A stretch of DNA of 64,000 nt from Psychrobacter immobilis (GCA_904846265.1 CAJHAA010000002.1:248001-312000), one strand, 5' to 3'. Shown: positions 46,000-56,382, numbered from the stretch's first letter. Notes: generated by a model from the sequence alone, not told the origin. Translations and numbers: made by a program.

Positions 46000-46917
46000 A
46001 TGAACCAAAGAACCATAAAAACTGCGATTGCTGTTACAGGTATTGGTCTCCATAGTGGTCAGCCTGTTGACTTAGAGTTTCATCCGCAACCTATTGATAC
46101 GGGTATTGTTTTCGAGCGTTCTGATATCGAAGGCAGTCAGCCGATTCCAGCCAGTGCTTTTTTAGTACAAGATACTATGATGTCGTCAAACCTAGTGTTT
46201 GGTGGCACACGTGTGGGGACGGTCGAGCATTTGCTTAGTGCCATTGCAGGACTTGGCGTGGATAACCTTTTAATTCGTGTATCGGCCTCAGAGATACCGA
46301 TTATGGATGGTAGTGCCGCTCCTTTTGTAGCGTTGCTGCTTGACGCAGGATTCTGCGAGCAAGACGCTTTAAAGAAGTTTATAAAAATCGTCAGACCTGT
46401 AAGAGTAAAAGTGGATGATAAATGGGCAGAACTGCGTCCTTATGAAGGGTTTGAGCTAAATTTTGAGATTGATTTTGATCATCCTGCTATCGACAAAGAT
46501 TTTCAGCATGCACAGTTGCAGTTTTCGACGCAAAACTTCATTGAGCAATTGAGCTCAGCCCGTACTTTTGGGTTTTTACGAGATATAGAAGCCTTACGTC
46601 AGAATAATTTGGCGTTAGGAGGCAGTATGGATAATGCTATTGTTATTGATGAGGTAAATATTCTTAACGAAGAAGGTCTGCGTTTTAATGATGAGTTCGT
46701 TCGCCATAAAATTTTGGATGCTTTAGGTGATTTGTATTTGATTGGCTATCCGATTTTGGGTCGCTTTAATGCTTATAAATCTGGTCACGCGTTAAACAAT
46801 TTATTGGTACGTGAGATACTATCTGACCATAATAATTTTGAAATTGTAACTTTTGATGACAATGTAACGTGCCCAATTCAGTATTTACCTCTCGAAGGTT
46901 TGACTGTTGAAGGATGA
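46000..46917 (+). CDS. lpxC: UDP-3-O-acyl-N-acetylglucosamine deacetylase LpxC
   Basis: 305 residues, equal to E. coli LpxC. It catalyses the committed step of lipid A synthesis. Zinc ligands by position are His77 (VEHLLSAIAGLGVDN), His236 and Asp240 (HKILDALGDLYLIG), each two less than in E. coli. The start at 46000 gives the typical MNQRTIKTAIAVTGIGLHSG; the frame runs 15 codons further upstream with no better site. GAGAAG precedes it. It is convergent with dciA. Confidence 0.97.
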   Translation: MNQRTIKTAIAVTGIGLHSGQPVDLEFHPQPIDTGIVFERSDIEGSQPIPASAFLVQDTMMSSNLVFGGTRVGTVEHLLSAIAGLGVDNLLIRVSASEIPIMDGSAAPFVALLLDAGFCEQDALKKFIKIVRPVRVKVDDKWAELRPYEGFELNFEIDFDHPAIDKDFQHAQLQFSTQNFIEQLSSARTFGFLRDIEALRQNNLALGGSMDNAIVIDEVNILNEEGLRFNDEFVRHKILDALGDLYLIGYPILGRFNAYKSGHALNNLLVREILSDHNNFEIVTFDDNVTCPIQYLPLEGLTVEG

Positions 46918-47092
46918 ATACAGGAATATACACGAAGTATCGAAACATTTACGCAATATTACATAATCCAGCAGTAATTACATTCTAATAATATTCGTTT
47001 TTTTGAATGTATTGTTTAGATTATTTTAACAATTCTGCTCTAGAGTAGAGAATATCAAAGCTGTGGATAGTTTTTCAATCATCTGTTGGTGA

Positions 47093-47109
47093 CGTTCATA
47101 ATGTGAACG
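47093..47109. promoter_or_regulatory. Inverted repeat in the lpxC-dciA gap
   Basis: CGTTCA (47093-47098) and TGAACG (47104-47109) with a 5-base spacer. It lies in the 298-base gap between two converging genes, where an operator is unexpected; it may be a small hairpin. Confidence 0.3.
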
Positions 47110-47215
47110 GAGCTAGCAGGTGATTTTTTTTGTTTGCGTCATTACAAAATCGCAGCGTTATCAGCTGATTTTTACGGTTTTGTTTACACAACTTTACATA
47201 GCAATATTAATAATT

Positions 47216-47731
47216 TCAATGATTTGCCAGACGCAAAAGTGCTTTTTTGAGATTTTCATCAGTGGTGACATGCTCTGCGGCCTGTGATATAGTCCGCTTT
47301 GTGTTTTGGCTAAGAGCCTGATTTTCATTGGCTTTACTAGACTTTGACAAAGTTGATGCTGCTGCTGATAGTTGTTTAGATGAATGATTATCAGCTGAAT
47401 TTTTAGCGACGACGACGCGAATTTGCTTGAGTTGTTTAAATGTAATTGACTGCTCTGTTAAGACTTGCAAATAAGCGCTCTGCAAATAGCGAATATGATT
47501 GGCAGCAGTCATTGAGCCCACACTGAGTATTAATTGCTCGGAGGTGAGGCCTACGACCCAACAGGTATTAAGAATTTCTTCAGGTAGACAATCTACCAAT
47601 AGCTCTTTTACCTCGTTGGTCGCTTCTATGTATAGCCGCATATTGTCAGCAAGCGTTCGGGGTAGTGCGCTACCAGAAAAAGCTTGATGGTCGATAAGTT
47701 GGGCAAGCCGATTTGGCTGTTTTTTTGACAT
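47216..47731 (-). CDS. dciA: DUF721 protein, DciA-type helicase loader
   Basis: 171 residues. The N-terminal half matches DUF721: a small KH-like fold with CWVVGLTSEQLILSVGSMTAANHIRYLQ and QITFKQLKQIRVVV-like strands. In bacteria without DnaC, DciA helps load or activate the DnaB replicative helicase. The C-terminal about 50 residues are Ser/Asn/Gln-rich and probably disordered. It is next to lpxC and convergent with it, a known gammaproteobacterial arrangement. Confidence 0.78.
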   Translation of the reverse strand: MSKKQPNRLAQLIDHQAFSGSALPRTLADNMRLYIEATNEVKELLVDCLPEEILNTCWVVGLTSEQLILSVGSMTAANHIRYLQSAYLQVLTEQSITFKQLKQIRVVVAKNSADNHSSKQLSAAASTLSKSSKANENQALSQNTKRTISQAAEHVTTDENLKKALLRLANH

Positions 47732-47993
47732 CGTGATGACTCATCTAATAGGTGACAAAATCGATATTCATAATTGACATGCTAAAGGCAATTGATACTG
47801 AACGATTTGCGAGACAGTGAACTAAGCGGAATAGGGTATTAACAGATAATACCAGCATTAGTCACTACAGAAGAAATAGCGGGCTGTTTTAACAAGGATT
47901 TTATCATGTTTTGTAATGATCATCTCCTCTAAACTAATTGATGCTTTGTCACGGATGACGAGCGGTCTTGTATTAACAATAGGTAGTAAATTT

Positions 47994-48722
47994 ATGAAAC
48001 AAGCTTTATTAATTTTGTCAGTATTGGGAATGGGTATAGCACAGACAAGTGGTGCTGTCGAAACAACCTTTCAACCAAATAATACCTTGAGTCATACCAT
48101 CACTAACATCTCTGCTTCTGCGAACTACGGTTCTAGCCGCAATATCTATAGCACTAACAGTGGTGCTCATGTATATAGCAATGATGAGATCAGTCAAGCC
48201 ATTGATAATTTAAGTGCGCATGCCAAGCAAAAAGAATACCAGCTTGCTTCGCTTACCAGCCGTTTGTCTTATGAGCAGCGTCAGCAGCAATCAAGCCGCG
48301 CTCCTGATCGCAATTCTGCTCCTGCTATCGCAGCGGCAAGTGCATCGCGAGTAGCGTTATCTAGAAGCTCTGGCTACTGTGCTCGCTATGTACGTAAAGC
48401 GCTACAATCAGCAGGTTACGAATTTACGCCTAACCCTTCAGCTTATCAGTATGCTTCTCGCGGCACACTTGCTCAAGCAGGTTTTACCAAGATCAGTAAT
48501 GATATGCAGCCACAAGTGGGTGACGTCGTTGTCTATAATCGTACGTCAAACCGTCCACATGGTCATATCCAGATCTTTGATGGTAACGATTGGGTATCTG
48601 ATTTCCGCCAAAACAGCATTAGCCCATACAGTGGCACTTACAGCTATACGACATGGCGTGATTCGCAATATGTCGATGATGCATCAGACCGTGGTATTTA
48701 CCTCGCGATGGCTGACAAATAA
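47994..48722 (+). CDS. Secreted CHAP-domain peptidoglycan hydrolase-like protein
   Basis: 242 residues from Met at 47994, which begins a clear signal peptide (KQALLILSVLGMGIAQTSGA); the open frame extends 26 codons upstream without support. After a Ser/Asn-rich spacer, a CHAP domain follows with nucleophile Cys129 (SGYCARYVRKAL) and His191 (RPHGHIQIF). Such enzymes cut peptidoglycan peptides or crosslinks. It is periplasmic or secreted. The target bond is unknown. Confidence 0.83.
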   Translation: MKQALLILSVLGMGIAQTSGAVETTFQPNNTLSHTITNISASANYGSSRNIYSTNSGAHVYSNDEISQAIDNLSAHAKQKEYQLASLTSRLSYEQRQQQSSRAPDRNSAPAIAAASASRVALSRSSGYCARYVRKALQSAGYEFTPNPSAYQYASRGTLAQAGFTKISNDMQPQVGDVVVYNRTSNRPHGHIQIFDGNDWVSDFRQNSISPYSGTYSYTTWRDSQYVDDASDRGIYLAMADK

Positions 48723-48835
48723 TAGCCAGCTAGATGTAACCTATGTTAAAAGTTTTCTCCAAATCCAGTAATGCCTTTATAGCGTTGCTGGTTTTTTTTG
48801 CGCTTTGAGTTGTGATGCTTAAGTTAAAAGTAGAG

Positions 48836-49564
48836 TTAAAGCTCAAATTTCGACCAGTGGCTACGATTGTGAAAGTCAGGCGGGGAGGCGTGGTTTGGGG
48901 CAAAATATAAAGCAATCTCACCAAACCATAAAATAACACAAGGATGTATTTGCTCAATCACAGTATTTGCGATGGTGTATTGCTTATTGGATCGTTGGAT
49001 TACTGGTACATTAAAGCTGCGCTCATAATGATTAGGTTTATTTGCTAGTGATGGATCATTAAATGAAGAATTCTCCACGTACCTTAATGTTGGCTTTACA
49101 TTATTTATCCAATTAATAGACGCGCGCGCTTGTCCATCAGCTGCATGTAAGGGTGTTGGTGGTAAGGTCGCAGGATTACGATAGCTTTCAAATTGATATA
49201 GCGCGTAACGACCGTCTGGATTGGCATTAATCTCGATATAGGGCGTTGCCTTTTGAGCATCTGTTAGATTTTCATCATTTATCAGACGACCAGCGATAAA
49301 ACACTCAAGGCAAGTCTCTTCCCACAAGTAATCATCGAATCTTACTTGCGCTTGCTGCCACACTGACCAGTTTAGCTGCTTTGCTAGCAGTTGGTTGGGC
49401 AGGGTGAGTTGATAGGTTAGCTGTAAGTATAGTGATGGCTGTCGAATAATCTGAGCACGCACCTTTATACAGATGCGCTGCAACTCATCCACTGTTACAC
49501 CCAGTTGCTGCGCATCGTTTACTATGGTTTCGGTGGCCACATAGAGATTGAATGATTGATTCAT
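48836..49564 (-). CDS. DOMON-like domain protein
   Basis: 242 residues. The central DDYLWEETCLECFIAGRL, YIEINANPDGRYALYQFESYR and the later FNVPVIQ segment resemble bacterial DOMON-like domains (carbohydrate- or ligand-binding beta sandwiches related to CBM9). No signal peptide is visible, so a cytoplasmic location is likely. A lone gene; function unknown. Confidence 0.75.
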   Translation of the reverse strand: MNQSFNLYVATETIVNDAQQLGVTVDELQRICIKVRAQIIRQPSLYLQLTYQLTLPNQLLAKQLNWSVWQQAQVRFDDYLWEETCLECFIAGRLINDENLTDAQKATPYIEINANPDGRYALYQFESYRNPATLPPTPLHAADGQARASINWINNVKPTLRYVENSSFNDPSLANKPNHYERSFNVPVIQRSNKQYTIANTVIEQIHPCVILWFGEIALYFAPNHASPPDFHNRSHWSKFEL

Positions 49565-49670
49565 AAGTTAAGACCCGACAATGAAAATATAGAAGTAACT
49601 ATAAGAAAAATTGTACCGACTAAGCGAGCTAATATTACACGCTAAGTAAATCTAAAACGAGCAGACAACA

Positions 49671-49703
49671 TAAAAGCCGCGAGCAAGATGCATCGCGGCT
49701 TTT
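49671..49703. terminator. Terminator downstream of yhbY
   Basis: TAAAAGCCGCGA pairs with TCGCGGCTTTTA around GCAAGATGCA; symmetric, so active on either strand. Confidence 0.85.
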
Positions 49704-49787
49704 ACATTTATCGTCGCCATGTGGCTATGATTTGAGTTGATATGGCATACCATACCATCACTCAAACCAGCTGGTCATCACATATTA

Positions 49788-50096
49788 TTATGCATGACGT
49801 GCTAAATTAGACAATTTTGGGTTGGCGTTTGGATTTTTACGTAGTAACAATGCCATACGACCAATAGAATGAACCAAAGACGCGTTAGCCGCTTTGGCAA
49901 GTTCCGCACCGATGACATCGCGCTCTTCTTTTGTGCCAGCAGGCAGCTTTACTTTGATGAGCTCATGATCTGATAGCGCGCGATCAATCTCTTCAGTAAT
50001 GGTTGGGGTAATACCTTTGTTGCCAATCATGACGATAGGTTTGAGGTCGTGACCAATGCCTCTTAGGCGTTTGATGGTAGCGTTATCGAGTTGCAT
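49788..50096 (-). CDS. yhbY: Ribosome assembly RNA-binding protein YhbY
   Basis: 102 residues, CRS1-YhbY (CRM) domain. The loop VMIGNKGITPTI carries the GxxG-like signature; HELIKVKLPAGTKEERD follows. YhbY associates with pre-50S ribosomes. It is divergent from rlmE, the common order in gammaproteobacteria. Confidence 0.93.
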   Translation of the reverse strand: MQLDNATIKRLRGIGHDLKPIVMIGNKGITPTITEEIDRALSDHELIKVKLPAGTKEERDVIGAELAKAANASLVHSIGRMALLLRKNPNANPKLSNLARHA

Positions 50097-50439
50097 AGAA
50101 TTCCTAGGTGTTGGTAAAAATAAAAGACAGTGCTATTAAGAGCAGTTGACGACCATTATAGATAATCTGTGGTCATCTTGCATGAGATCAGCAGGATTTT
50201 GCACGATTTTACGTGATGAAAATGTTAAACTGAATGTTTGGGCACATTATAAACGCTACTGTCTGATAAATCAGTGTTTTAACCAATAGAATTTAGTCAG
50301 TTTAAGACTGCAAATGTATAAAAATCTTGATTGATAGCATATTCGAATGAATTTAAACCATATCGAAAGTGCTTCATAAATCTTTTAGCTACTTCAGTAA
50401 TATGTATGAATGTTTTGCAAAGCAATAGGAGCAGGTATT

Positions 50440-51072
50440 TTGGCCACGCGTATCGAAAATAAAAAACTGTCAAAGAGTAGTAGCGCTTGGATGAAAGAGC
50501 ATATTGACGATCATTATGTGCAAAAAGCGCAAAAAGATGGCTATCGTGCCCGTGCCGCCTATAAACTATTAGAAATTAATGAAAAGACCAATATTATTAA
50601 AAAAGGCATGACGGTTGTAGATTTGGGCAGTGCTCCAGGCAGTTGGTCTCAAGTGGCAGGTCAGCTAGTAGGCGAAAAAGGCATTTTGATTGCCTCTGAT
50701 ATTCTGCCGATGGATACATTGCCTGATGTGACCTTTATTCAAGGCGACTTTCGCGAAGCAGAAGTGTTTGATGCGATCATGGCAGAGGTTGGTGATAGGC
50801 AGGTCGATGTAGTGCTGTCCGATATGGCACCAAATACGGCAGGAAACAGCGCAATCGATCAGCCACGTATGATGTATTTATGCGAGCTGGCAGTGGACTT
50901 CGCGCTTGCAACCTTACCAGAAGGTGGCGCACTTATTATGAAAGTGTTTCAAGGTGAAGGCACACAAGAATTACGCAAGCAGATGCAGCAGGATTTTAGT
51001 AAAATCCGTAGTATTAAACCAGGTGCGTCACGACCACGGTCAAAAGAGATGTTTTGGATAGCGATTAAATAA
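50440..51072 (+). CDS. rlmE: 23S rRNA 2'-O-ribose U2552 methyltransferase RlmE
   Basis: 210 residues. The start is TTG at 50440, chosen because AGGAG lies eight bases before it and the following ATRIENKK aligns with the usual N-terminus; an ATG ten codons upstream is in frame but unsupported. The K-D-K-E residues are seen in ARAAYKLLEI, VLSDMAPN, IMKVFQG and RSKEMFWIA; the SAM loop is DLGSAPGSW. It modifies U2552 late in 50S assembly. The classic neighbours ftsH and folP follow, after a 401-base gap. Confidence 0.95.
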   Translation: MATRIENKKLSKSSSAWMKEHIDDHYVQKAQKDGYRARAAYKLLEINEKTNIIKKGMTVVDLGSAPGSWSQVAGQLVGEKGILIASDILPMDTLPDVTFIQGDFREAEVFDAIMAEVGDRQVDVVLSDMAPNTAGNSAIDQPRMMYLCELAVDFALATLPEGGALIMKVFQGEGTQELRKQMQQDFSKIRSIKPGASRPRSKEMFWIAIK

Positions 51073-51473
51073 TCATAACGTCGTTATTTCACAGCCATTG
51101 TAAGCGAGATAATGTGTCACCATAACATAGTCTCATGAGCGTATTGAACTCGCTACAATCGTTAACTGAATAATAGCGAAACCTGCTTGAATTATGCAGG
51201 TTAGCACCACATATCATGGTATATTAACTTTGTTTCAAGCATATGTTTTAGGCAAAGTCGTCTGACAATAAGCGCCTGATGTGCTCATCTACGATAGATA
51301 TATAGGTCATTGATATTTATAACTTGTGAAAACAGTCCCCATGCAGCATTTGAGTTGTATGAGTCTGACTTATAAATTTTGGCTATGAATATATTTACTA
51401 AAAAATGAGCGGTACGTTTATAGACGTCACGTGTTTAATAAACACACCAATAAGTAAGGGATGGGAATAACTA
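51073..51473. other. 401-base gene-free region before ftsH
   Basis: Contains an inverted repeat AACCTGC/GCAGGTT at 51180-51202 with a nine-base loop and no T run. The ftsH promoter is expected here. No other pattern was recognised. Confidence 0.45.
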
Positions 51474-53369
51474 GTGAGCGACATGGTAAAAAATACCTTA
51501 TTGTGGCTGGTGGTAATCGGCGTTTTGGTGCTGGTGTTTAGCGGCTTTGACCAATCATCCGAGCCGGATAGCCTTAACTACTCTGAGTTTGTGACCGCCG
51601 TGTCAGAAAACCAAGTAGCCAGCGTTGAAATCGATGGCGAGCAAATCACCGGCGAAAAGAAAAATGGTTCATCATTTGAGACCATTAGACCAGCTGTGTC
51701 AGATGATGAGCTCATGCCATTGCTGCGTGAGAACCAAGTCGAAGTCCAAGGGACTGCCCCAAAACGCCAAAGCGTCTTGATGCAATTACTGATAGCCAGT
51801 TTCCCAATTCTATTGATTATTGGTCTGTTTTTATTCTTCATGCGTAACATGCAAGGTGGCGCTGGCGGTAAAGGCGGTGGCCCTATGAGCTTTGGTAAAT
51901 CCAAAGCCAAAATGTTGACTGAAGACCAAATCAAGGTGAACTTTGAAGATGTGGCTGGTTGTGAAGAGGCCAAAGAAGAAGTGGTCGAAGTGGTCGAGTT
52001 TTTACGCGACCCTGATAAATTTACCAAGCTTGGTGCGACGATTCCACGTGGTATCTTAATGGTTGGCCCTCCAGGTACCGGTAAAACCTTGTTAGCAAGA
52101 GCCATTGCTGGTGAAGCTAAAGTACCGTTCTTCTCTATCTCAGGTTCCGATTTCGTTGAGATGTTCGTTGGTGTCGGTGCATCACGTGTACGTGACATGT
52201 TCGAACAGGCTAAAAAGAGCGCGCCTTGTATCATTTTTATTGATGAAATTGATGCGGTCGGTCGTCATCGTGGCTCTGGTATGGGCGGCGGTAATGATGA
52301 GCGTGAGCAGACACTGAACCAATTATTGGTCGAAATGGATGGTTTTGAAGGCAATGAAGGCGTGATCGTCATTGCCGCGACCAACCGTGCGGATGTGCTT
52401 GATAAAGCGCTATTGCGTCCAGGTCGTTTTGACCGTCAGGTACAAGTAGGATTGCCAGATATTAAAGGCCGTGAGCAAATTCTTAAAGTGCATTTGAGAA
52501 AGCTGCCGAATACTATCGGTGTGGATGCCAATGCACTGGCTCGCGGTACGCCTGGATTTAGTGGTGCGCAGCTGGCCAACCTTGTCAACGAAGCGGCATT
52601 GTTTGCAGCACGTCGCAACAAGACCAGCGTTGATATGAATGACTTTGAAGATGCAAAAGACAAGTTATATATGGGTCCTGAGCGTAAATCAATGGTCATT
52701 CGTGAAGAGGAGCGCCGTGCGACCGCTTATCATGAAGCAGGTCACGCCTTAGTCGCTGAGCTACTACCAGGTACCGATCCTGTGCATAAAGTAACGATCA
52801 TGCCGCGTGGTTTTGCGCTTGGGGTTACTTGGCAGTTGCCAGAGCATGACCAAACCAGCATGTATAAATCAAAAATGCTGAGCGATATTGCTATCTTATT
52901 CGGCGGTCGTATCGCTGAAGAAGTCTTTATCAATCAAATGTCGACGGGTGCTTCTAACGACTTCGAACGTGCAACCAAGATGGCCCGCGCCATGGTAACG
53001 AAGTACGGTATGTCTGATGCGCTTGGTATTATGGTTTATGAAGATGAGGACAGCTCGCAAGGCTATTTTGGCTCTAGCAGTCGTACGATTTCAGAAGCCA
53101 CGCAACAAAAGGTCGATGAAGAAGTTCGCCGTATGTTAGAGGAGCAATATGATATCGCGCGTGAATTGATTGAAGGTAATCAAGAAAAAATGCATGCGAT
53201 GGTAGATGCCCTAATGAAGTGGGAAACGATTGACCGAGATCAGTTGCAAGATATCTTAGCAGGTGAAGACCCACGTCCACCTAGAGTCTATCAGCACAAC
53301 GAAGTCAACTTATCGAAGAATGATATTAAAACAACCAACTCAACACCGCCACCGTTACCAGCGATGTAG
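51474..53369 (+). CDS. ftsH: ATP-dependent zinc metalloprotease FtsH
   Basis: 631 residues. An inner-membrane AAA+ protease degrading, among others, LpxC, whose gene lies 4.5 kb upstream. Two membrane segments (about 7-24 and 101-123) flank a periplasmic domain; Walker A GPPGTGKT is near residue 198, the second region of homology follows, and the zinc motif HEAGH is at 420-424. The start is [16 protein letters not shown] matches the FtsH N-terminus. It is followed by a terminator and folP. Confidence 0.98.
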   Translation: MSDMVKNTLLWLVVIGVLVLVFSGFDQSSEPDSLNYSEFVTAVSENQVASVEIDGEQITGEKKNGSSFETIRPAVSDDELMPLLRENQVEVQGTAPKRQSVLMQLLIASFPILLIIGLFLFFMRNMQGGAGGKGGGPMSFGKSKAKMLTEDQIKVNFEDVAGCEEAKEEVVEVVEFLRDPDKFTKLGATIPRGILMVGPPGTGKTLLARAIAGEAKVPFFSISGSDFVEMFVGVGASRVRDMFEQAKKSAPCIIFIDEIDAVGRHRGSGMGGGNDEREQTLNQLLVEMDGFEGNEGVIVIAATNRADVLDKALLRPGRFDRQVQVGLPDIKGREQILKVHLRKLPNTIGVDANALARGTPGFSGAQLANLVNEAALFAARRNKTSVDMNDFEDAKDKLYMGPERKSMVIREEERRATAYHEAGHALVAELLPGTDPVHKVTIMPRGFALGVTWQLPEHDQTSMYKSKMLSDIAILFGGRIAEEVFINQMSTGASNDFERATKMARAMVTKYGMSDALGIMVYEDEDSSQGYFGSSSRTISEATQQKVDEEVRRMLEEQYDIARELIEGNQEKMHAMVDALMKWETIDRDQLQDILAGEDPRPPRVYQHNEVNLSKNDIKTTNSTPPPLPAM

Positions 53370-53395
53370 TTATTAATTGATTCATATTCAATAGA

Positions 53396-53427
53396 AAAAG
53401 CCCTTTATCATAAAGGGCTTTTTTTGT
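53396..53427 (+). terminator. Terminator of ftsH
   Basis: AAAAAGCCCTTTAT with ATAAAGGGCTTTTTTT forms a tight stem. Confidence 0.9.
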
Positions 53428-53523
53428 TGTCCATATTTCGTGAAGGGTTTAGTACAGAATAGAGTTTACTGGTATCATAAGCACAACGCATAACAAGCAG
53501 TCTGCAATAATTAGAATGTTTTA

Positions 53524-54438
53524 ATGAGAGATAATTTGGTTATGTCCTTATTTCAGCCCTTACCCAGCTATAAGATATCAAGTCGTGATAAAACACTAGA
53601 TCTATCGCAGCCTCATATTATGGGTATTCTTAATGTCACACCCGATTCGTTTTCAGACGGTGGACAGTTCAATGCGGTAGATAAGGCTGTTGCGCATTGT
53701 CAGCAAATGATAGAAGAGGGCGCGACTATTATCGACATTGGCGGTGAGTCTACTCGCCCCAATGCGAATGCTGTGGGCACGTCTGAAGAGCTGCAGCGTG
53801 TTGCGCCAGTGGTTCGAGCCATCCGCCGGCATTGCGGGGAGGATATTTGGCTATCCATTGATACCAGTAATCCAGAGGTTATGAAAGCGGCTTTTGACGC
53901 TGGTGCTGATATTTGGAATGATGTACGCGCACTCAAACGCGAGGGTGCAGCAGTACTAGCGGCTGAGCTTGATATACCCATCATGCTCATGCATATGCGC
54001 GGTGAGCCAACAACGATGAATAATTTGGCACAATATGACGACATCATTAGTGACGTAAGGGCTGAGCTATTATCGCGTATTGACGAAGTAACAGGAATCG
54101 GTGTTAAGCGTGAGAAAATTATTATCGATCCAGGCTTTGGTTTTGCTAAAAATTATGAGCATCATTGTGCACTATTAAGCCAGCTTGGCAGGCTACAAGC
54201 GCTTGGTTTACCGATGATGTTTGGCATTTCGCGCAAACGTTTTTTAGCGGAAGTATTGAGCAAGAGTGGCTTCGAAGTCGTTGCTACTACCAACGCGGTA
54301 GATCGTGATGTGGTAGGTACGGCAGCTGGTATCTTTGCCCTACAGCAAGGCGCTGGCATTATACGCACCCATAATGTGGCGATGATGCAGCAAGCAGTCG
54401 CCTTATGGCGTCAATTATCTGCGCATAATTATCCTTAA
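53524..54438 (+). CDS. folP: Dihydropteroate synthase
   Basis: 304 residues, TIM barrel of folate synthesis; target of sulfonamides. Signatures: MGILNVTPDSFSDGG, TIIDIGGESTRPNA, LSIDTSNPEVMKAAFDAGAD, IILMHMRGEPTTM-type IMLMHMRGEP, IIDPGFGFAKNYEHH and GISRKRFL. The N-terminus is uncertain: Met1 at 53524 or Met7 at 53542. It follows ftsH as in E. coli, but with its own spacer and terminator ahead; in E. coli glmM follows, here sdhE does. Confidence 0.96.
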   Translation: MRDNLVMSLFQPLPSYKISSRDKTLDLSQPHIMGILNVTPDSFSDGGQFNAVDKAVAHCQQMIEEGATIIDIGGESTRPNANAVGTSEELQRVAPVVRAIRRHCGEDIWLSIDTSNPEVMKAAFDAGADIWNDVRALKREGAAVLAAELDIPIMLMHMRGEPTTMNNLAQYDDIISDVRAELLSRIDEVTGIGVKREKIIIDPGFGFAKNYEHHCALLSQLGRLQALGLPMMFGISRKRFLAEVLSKSGFEVVATTNAVDRDVVGTAAGIFALQQGAGIIRTHNVAMMQQAVALWRQLSAHNYP

Positions 54439-54467
54439 TCCCAATTTAAAATAATGAGAGTACTTTT

Positions 54468-54749
54468 ATGACCACCCCGATTCAGCCAGAACCAACCAAT
54501 GAACAGCGCCGCATTATCTATCAAGCACGCCGCGGATTAAAAGAGTTAGACTTTTATATTGACCTTTATGTCAAAGAGATTTACTTAACGGCAGAGCCTG
54601 CTGAACAAGAGACGTTTGCAGAAATGCTGACTCATGAAGACCCTGATTTGTTGGATTATTTCACCAATCAAAATCGTCCAGAAAATGAAGAAATATGGGC
54701 GTTAGTCAATAAAATTAAGACATGGCGTCATACCAAAGATTTGACTTAA
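54468..54749 (+). CDS. sdhE: FAD assembly factor SdhE
   Basis: 93 residues. RRGLKELDFYID contains the RGxxE motif of SdhE/Sdh5, which promotes covalent flavinylation of succinate dehydrogenase. The HEDPDLLDYFTNQNRPENEE segment matches the second half of the family. It is 29 bases after folP and 92 before ygfX, so a folP-sdhE-ygfX transcript is likely. Confidence 0.88.
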   Translation: MTTPIQPEPTNEQRRIIYQARRGLKELDFYIDLYVKEIYLTAEPAEQETFAEMLTHEDPDLLDYFTNQNRPENEEIWALVNKIKTWRHTKDLT

Positions 54750-54841
54750 AAACTGATTTAGATATAAAAAATGGTTGTCTAGAGCTGGTATAGCTAGGCC
54801 TAAGTAACATAATGGTCTGCCGTTTTTTTTGGTGATAAAAT

Positions 54842-55285
54842 ATGACCTTGGCAAATTCGTTGCGTATTGATACGGCTATTTGGCCTGCCAGCTATTTGCG
54901 TTTGCTGCTTTATAGTGGGTTGACCGTCGTCATGGTTGTACTGGCATGGCTCGCTTCTTTATTGTTATGGCAATATGTGCTTATTTTAATCGTTACCGCC
55001 GCGGTGATTATTTATTTGACATTATCACGACCCATACTGCTGCACCTTAGCCAACCACCACTTAGTCATCGTGTTGAGCAGCATTGGCAGCTACTGCTCC
55101 GTACGGGTCGCGGTGATGAGCTATGGCAGGCACAATTAATCGCTGTCTCTGGATATCGATGGGCGATAAGCTTTGAATTCAATGTTATAGAGCCTTATCA
55201 GCGCTCTTTATCAGTGACCATCTTTCGAGATCAAGTGAGCCCTGAACAATGGCGAGAGTTGAATATTTTGGCTAGATTGTATTGA
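54842..55285 (+). CDS. ygfX: YgfX-like inner-membrane protein
   Basis: 147 residues. Two hydrophobic helices (about 20-60) are followed by a cytoplasmic domain with GDELWQAQLIAVSGYRWA and end VSPEQWRELNILARLY, the arrangement of YgfX (CptA). In E. coli, YgfX was reported as a toxin acting on FtsZ and MreB with SdhE as partner; others question this. Recognition is from position next to sdhE plus topology; sequence identity is low. Confidence 0.7.
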   Translation: MTLANSLRIDTAIWPASYLRLLLYSGLTVVMVVLAWLASLLLWQYVLILIVTAAVIIYLTLSRPILLHLSQPPLSHRVEQHWQLLLRTGRGDELWQAQLIAVSGYRWAISFEFNVIEPYQRSLSVTIFRDQVSPEQWRELNILARLY

Positions 55286-55586
55286 ATACTTATAAATAGT
55301 ACTTATTAGTACCATGGTTGAATGTTCAATATGCCTAACATAAACGCCGAAAATACGAGTTGAGGTAGTATTTTTTATAGCGCCCAATGAGCGGTTTTTT
55401 CCACGAATTTACGAACGCCTACATGTCATAACAAAACACCTATCTGGATAGCGAAAGAGATTTGTTATATTGCAAGAGAATTATGAATCGCATAAGTAAA
55501 TCAAGCTGTTGCTTAATATATTAAATTAGCAGCGAAGTTTTTAGCGGTTTATAGATAATAAATAATATGACAAAAAGGAATCGAGA
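55286..55586. other. 301-base gene-free region before the YidB-like gene
   Basis: AT-rich spacer between ygfX and the YidB-like gene. I see no terminator after ygfX and no convincing promoter or repeat. Confidence 0.4.
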
Positions 55587-56330
55587 ATGAGCTTATTAGG
55601 GAATTTGGTTAGTCAGGTGGCCCGTCGTGCGATGGATCCTGAAGATGCGCAGCGTAATCCTGTAAATCAACGCATTGATCCACGTCGTACAGGTGGTCTT
55701 GGGGATATATTGGGTAGCGTGCTCGGCGGTGGTAGTCAAACTGGAGGCTACAATCCACGCCAGTATGATCGTCAGCCAGACAATGGTTTTGGCTTAGATG
55801 ATATTCTCGGTGGGTTAACAGGCGGTGGACTCACTGGTGGCAATCAACGTGGCGGCGTCAATTCTAATGCCGGCGGTCTTGGAGACATATTAGGCAGCGT
55901 ATTGGGTGGTCAAGCCATGGGTGGTCAAACGAGAAAATCTGGATTCGGTGGTAAAGGTATGCTAATCGCTGCACTTATGCCAATGGTACTAAGCTGGATC
56001 AAACGCAATGGCGGCTTGAGTGGTGCATTATCAAAAATCACAGGTATGGGTTATGAAAACCAAGCGCGTTCTTGGATGAGTAACCAACAAGACAATGACA
56101 ACCTTGATCCAAATGATATCAGTCAGTTATTCGATGAAAGTGAAATTCAGCAGGTTGCAGTACATACTGGTGCTAATGACGTAGAAGTCCGTCAAGGTCT
56201 TGCTGAGTTGCTGCCAGAAGTAATGAATCAGCTGACACCAAGTGGCAATTTAGATAATGAATCTGAAGCCAATGAAGAGATTGATCAAATCATCAATCAG
56301 CTATCTAGGCGATTAGGTGCGTTAAAATAA
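55587..56330 (+). CDS. YidB-like DUF937 protein with Gly-rich repeats
   Basis: 247 residues. The C-terminal about 130 residues fit DUF937/YidB: LSWIKRNGGLSGALSKITGMGY and the helix-rich DPNDISQLFDESEIQQVAVHTG. The N-terminal half is Gly-rich and carries an exact 13-residue repeat GGLGDILGSVLGG at 36-48 and 96-108 with a weaker copy near 69-80. The function is unknown. AAGGA precedes the ATG, and a terminator follows. Confidence 0.82.
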   Translation: MSLLGNLVSQVARRAMDPEDAQRNPVNQRIDPRRTGGLGDILGSVLGGGSQTGGYNPRQYDRQPDNGFGLDDILGGLTGGGLTGGNQRGGVNSNAGGLGDILGSVLGGQAMGGQTRKSGFGGKGMLIAALMPMVLSWIKRNGGLSGALSKITGMGYENQARSWMSNQQDNDNLDPNDISQLFDESEIQQVAVHTGANDVEVRQGLAELLPEVMNQLTPSGNLDNESEANEEIDQIINQLSRRLGALK

Positions 56331-56382
56331 ATTTATTTTTTAAAGAAAGTCGCAACGGTTAATGCCATAAAGTTAATACTAT

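Noticed and set aside
51578..52234. Long minus-strand open frame opposite ftsH
   Set aside because: Mirror of the ftsH coding frame; low-complexity composition and no start signal.
54468..55285. sdhE-ygfX read as a toxin-antitoxin pair
   Set aside because: The SdhE flavinylation role is better supported, and toxin activity of YgfX is disputed; no firm evidence in the sequence.
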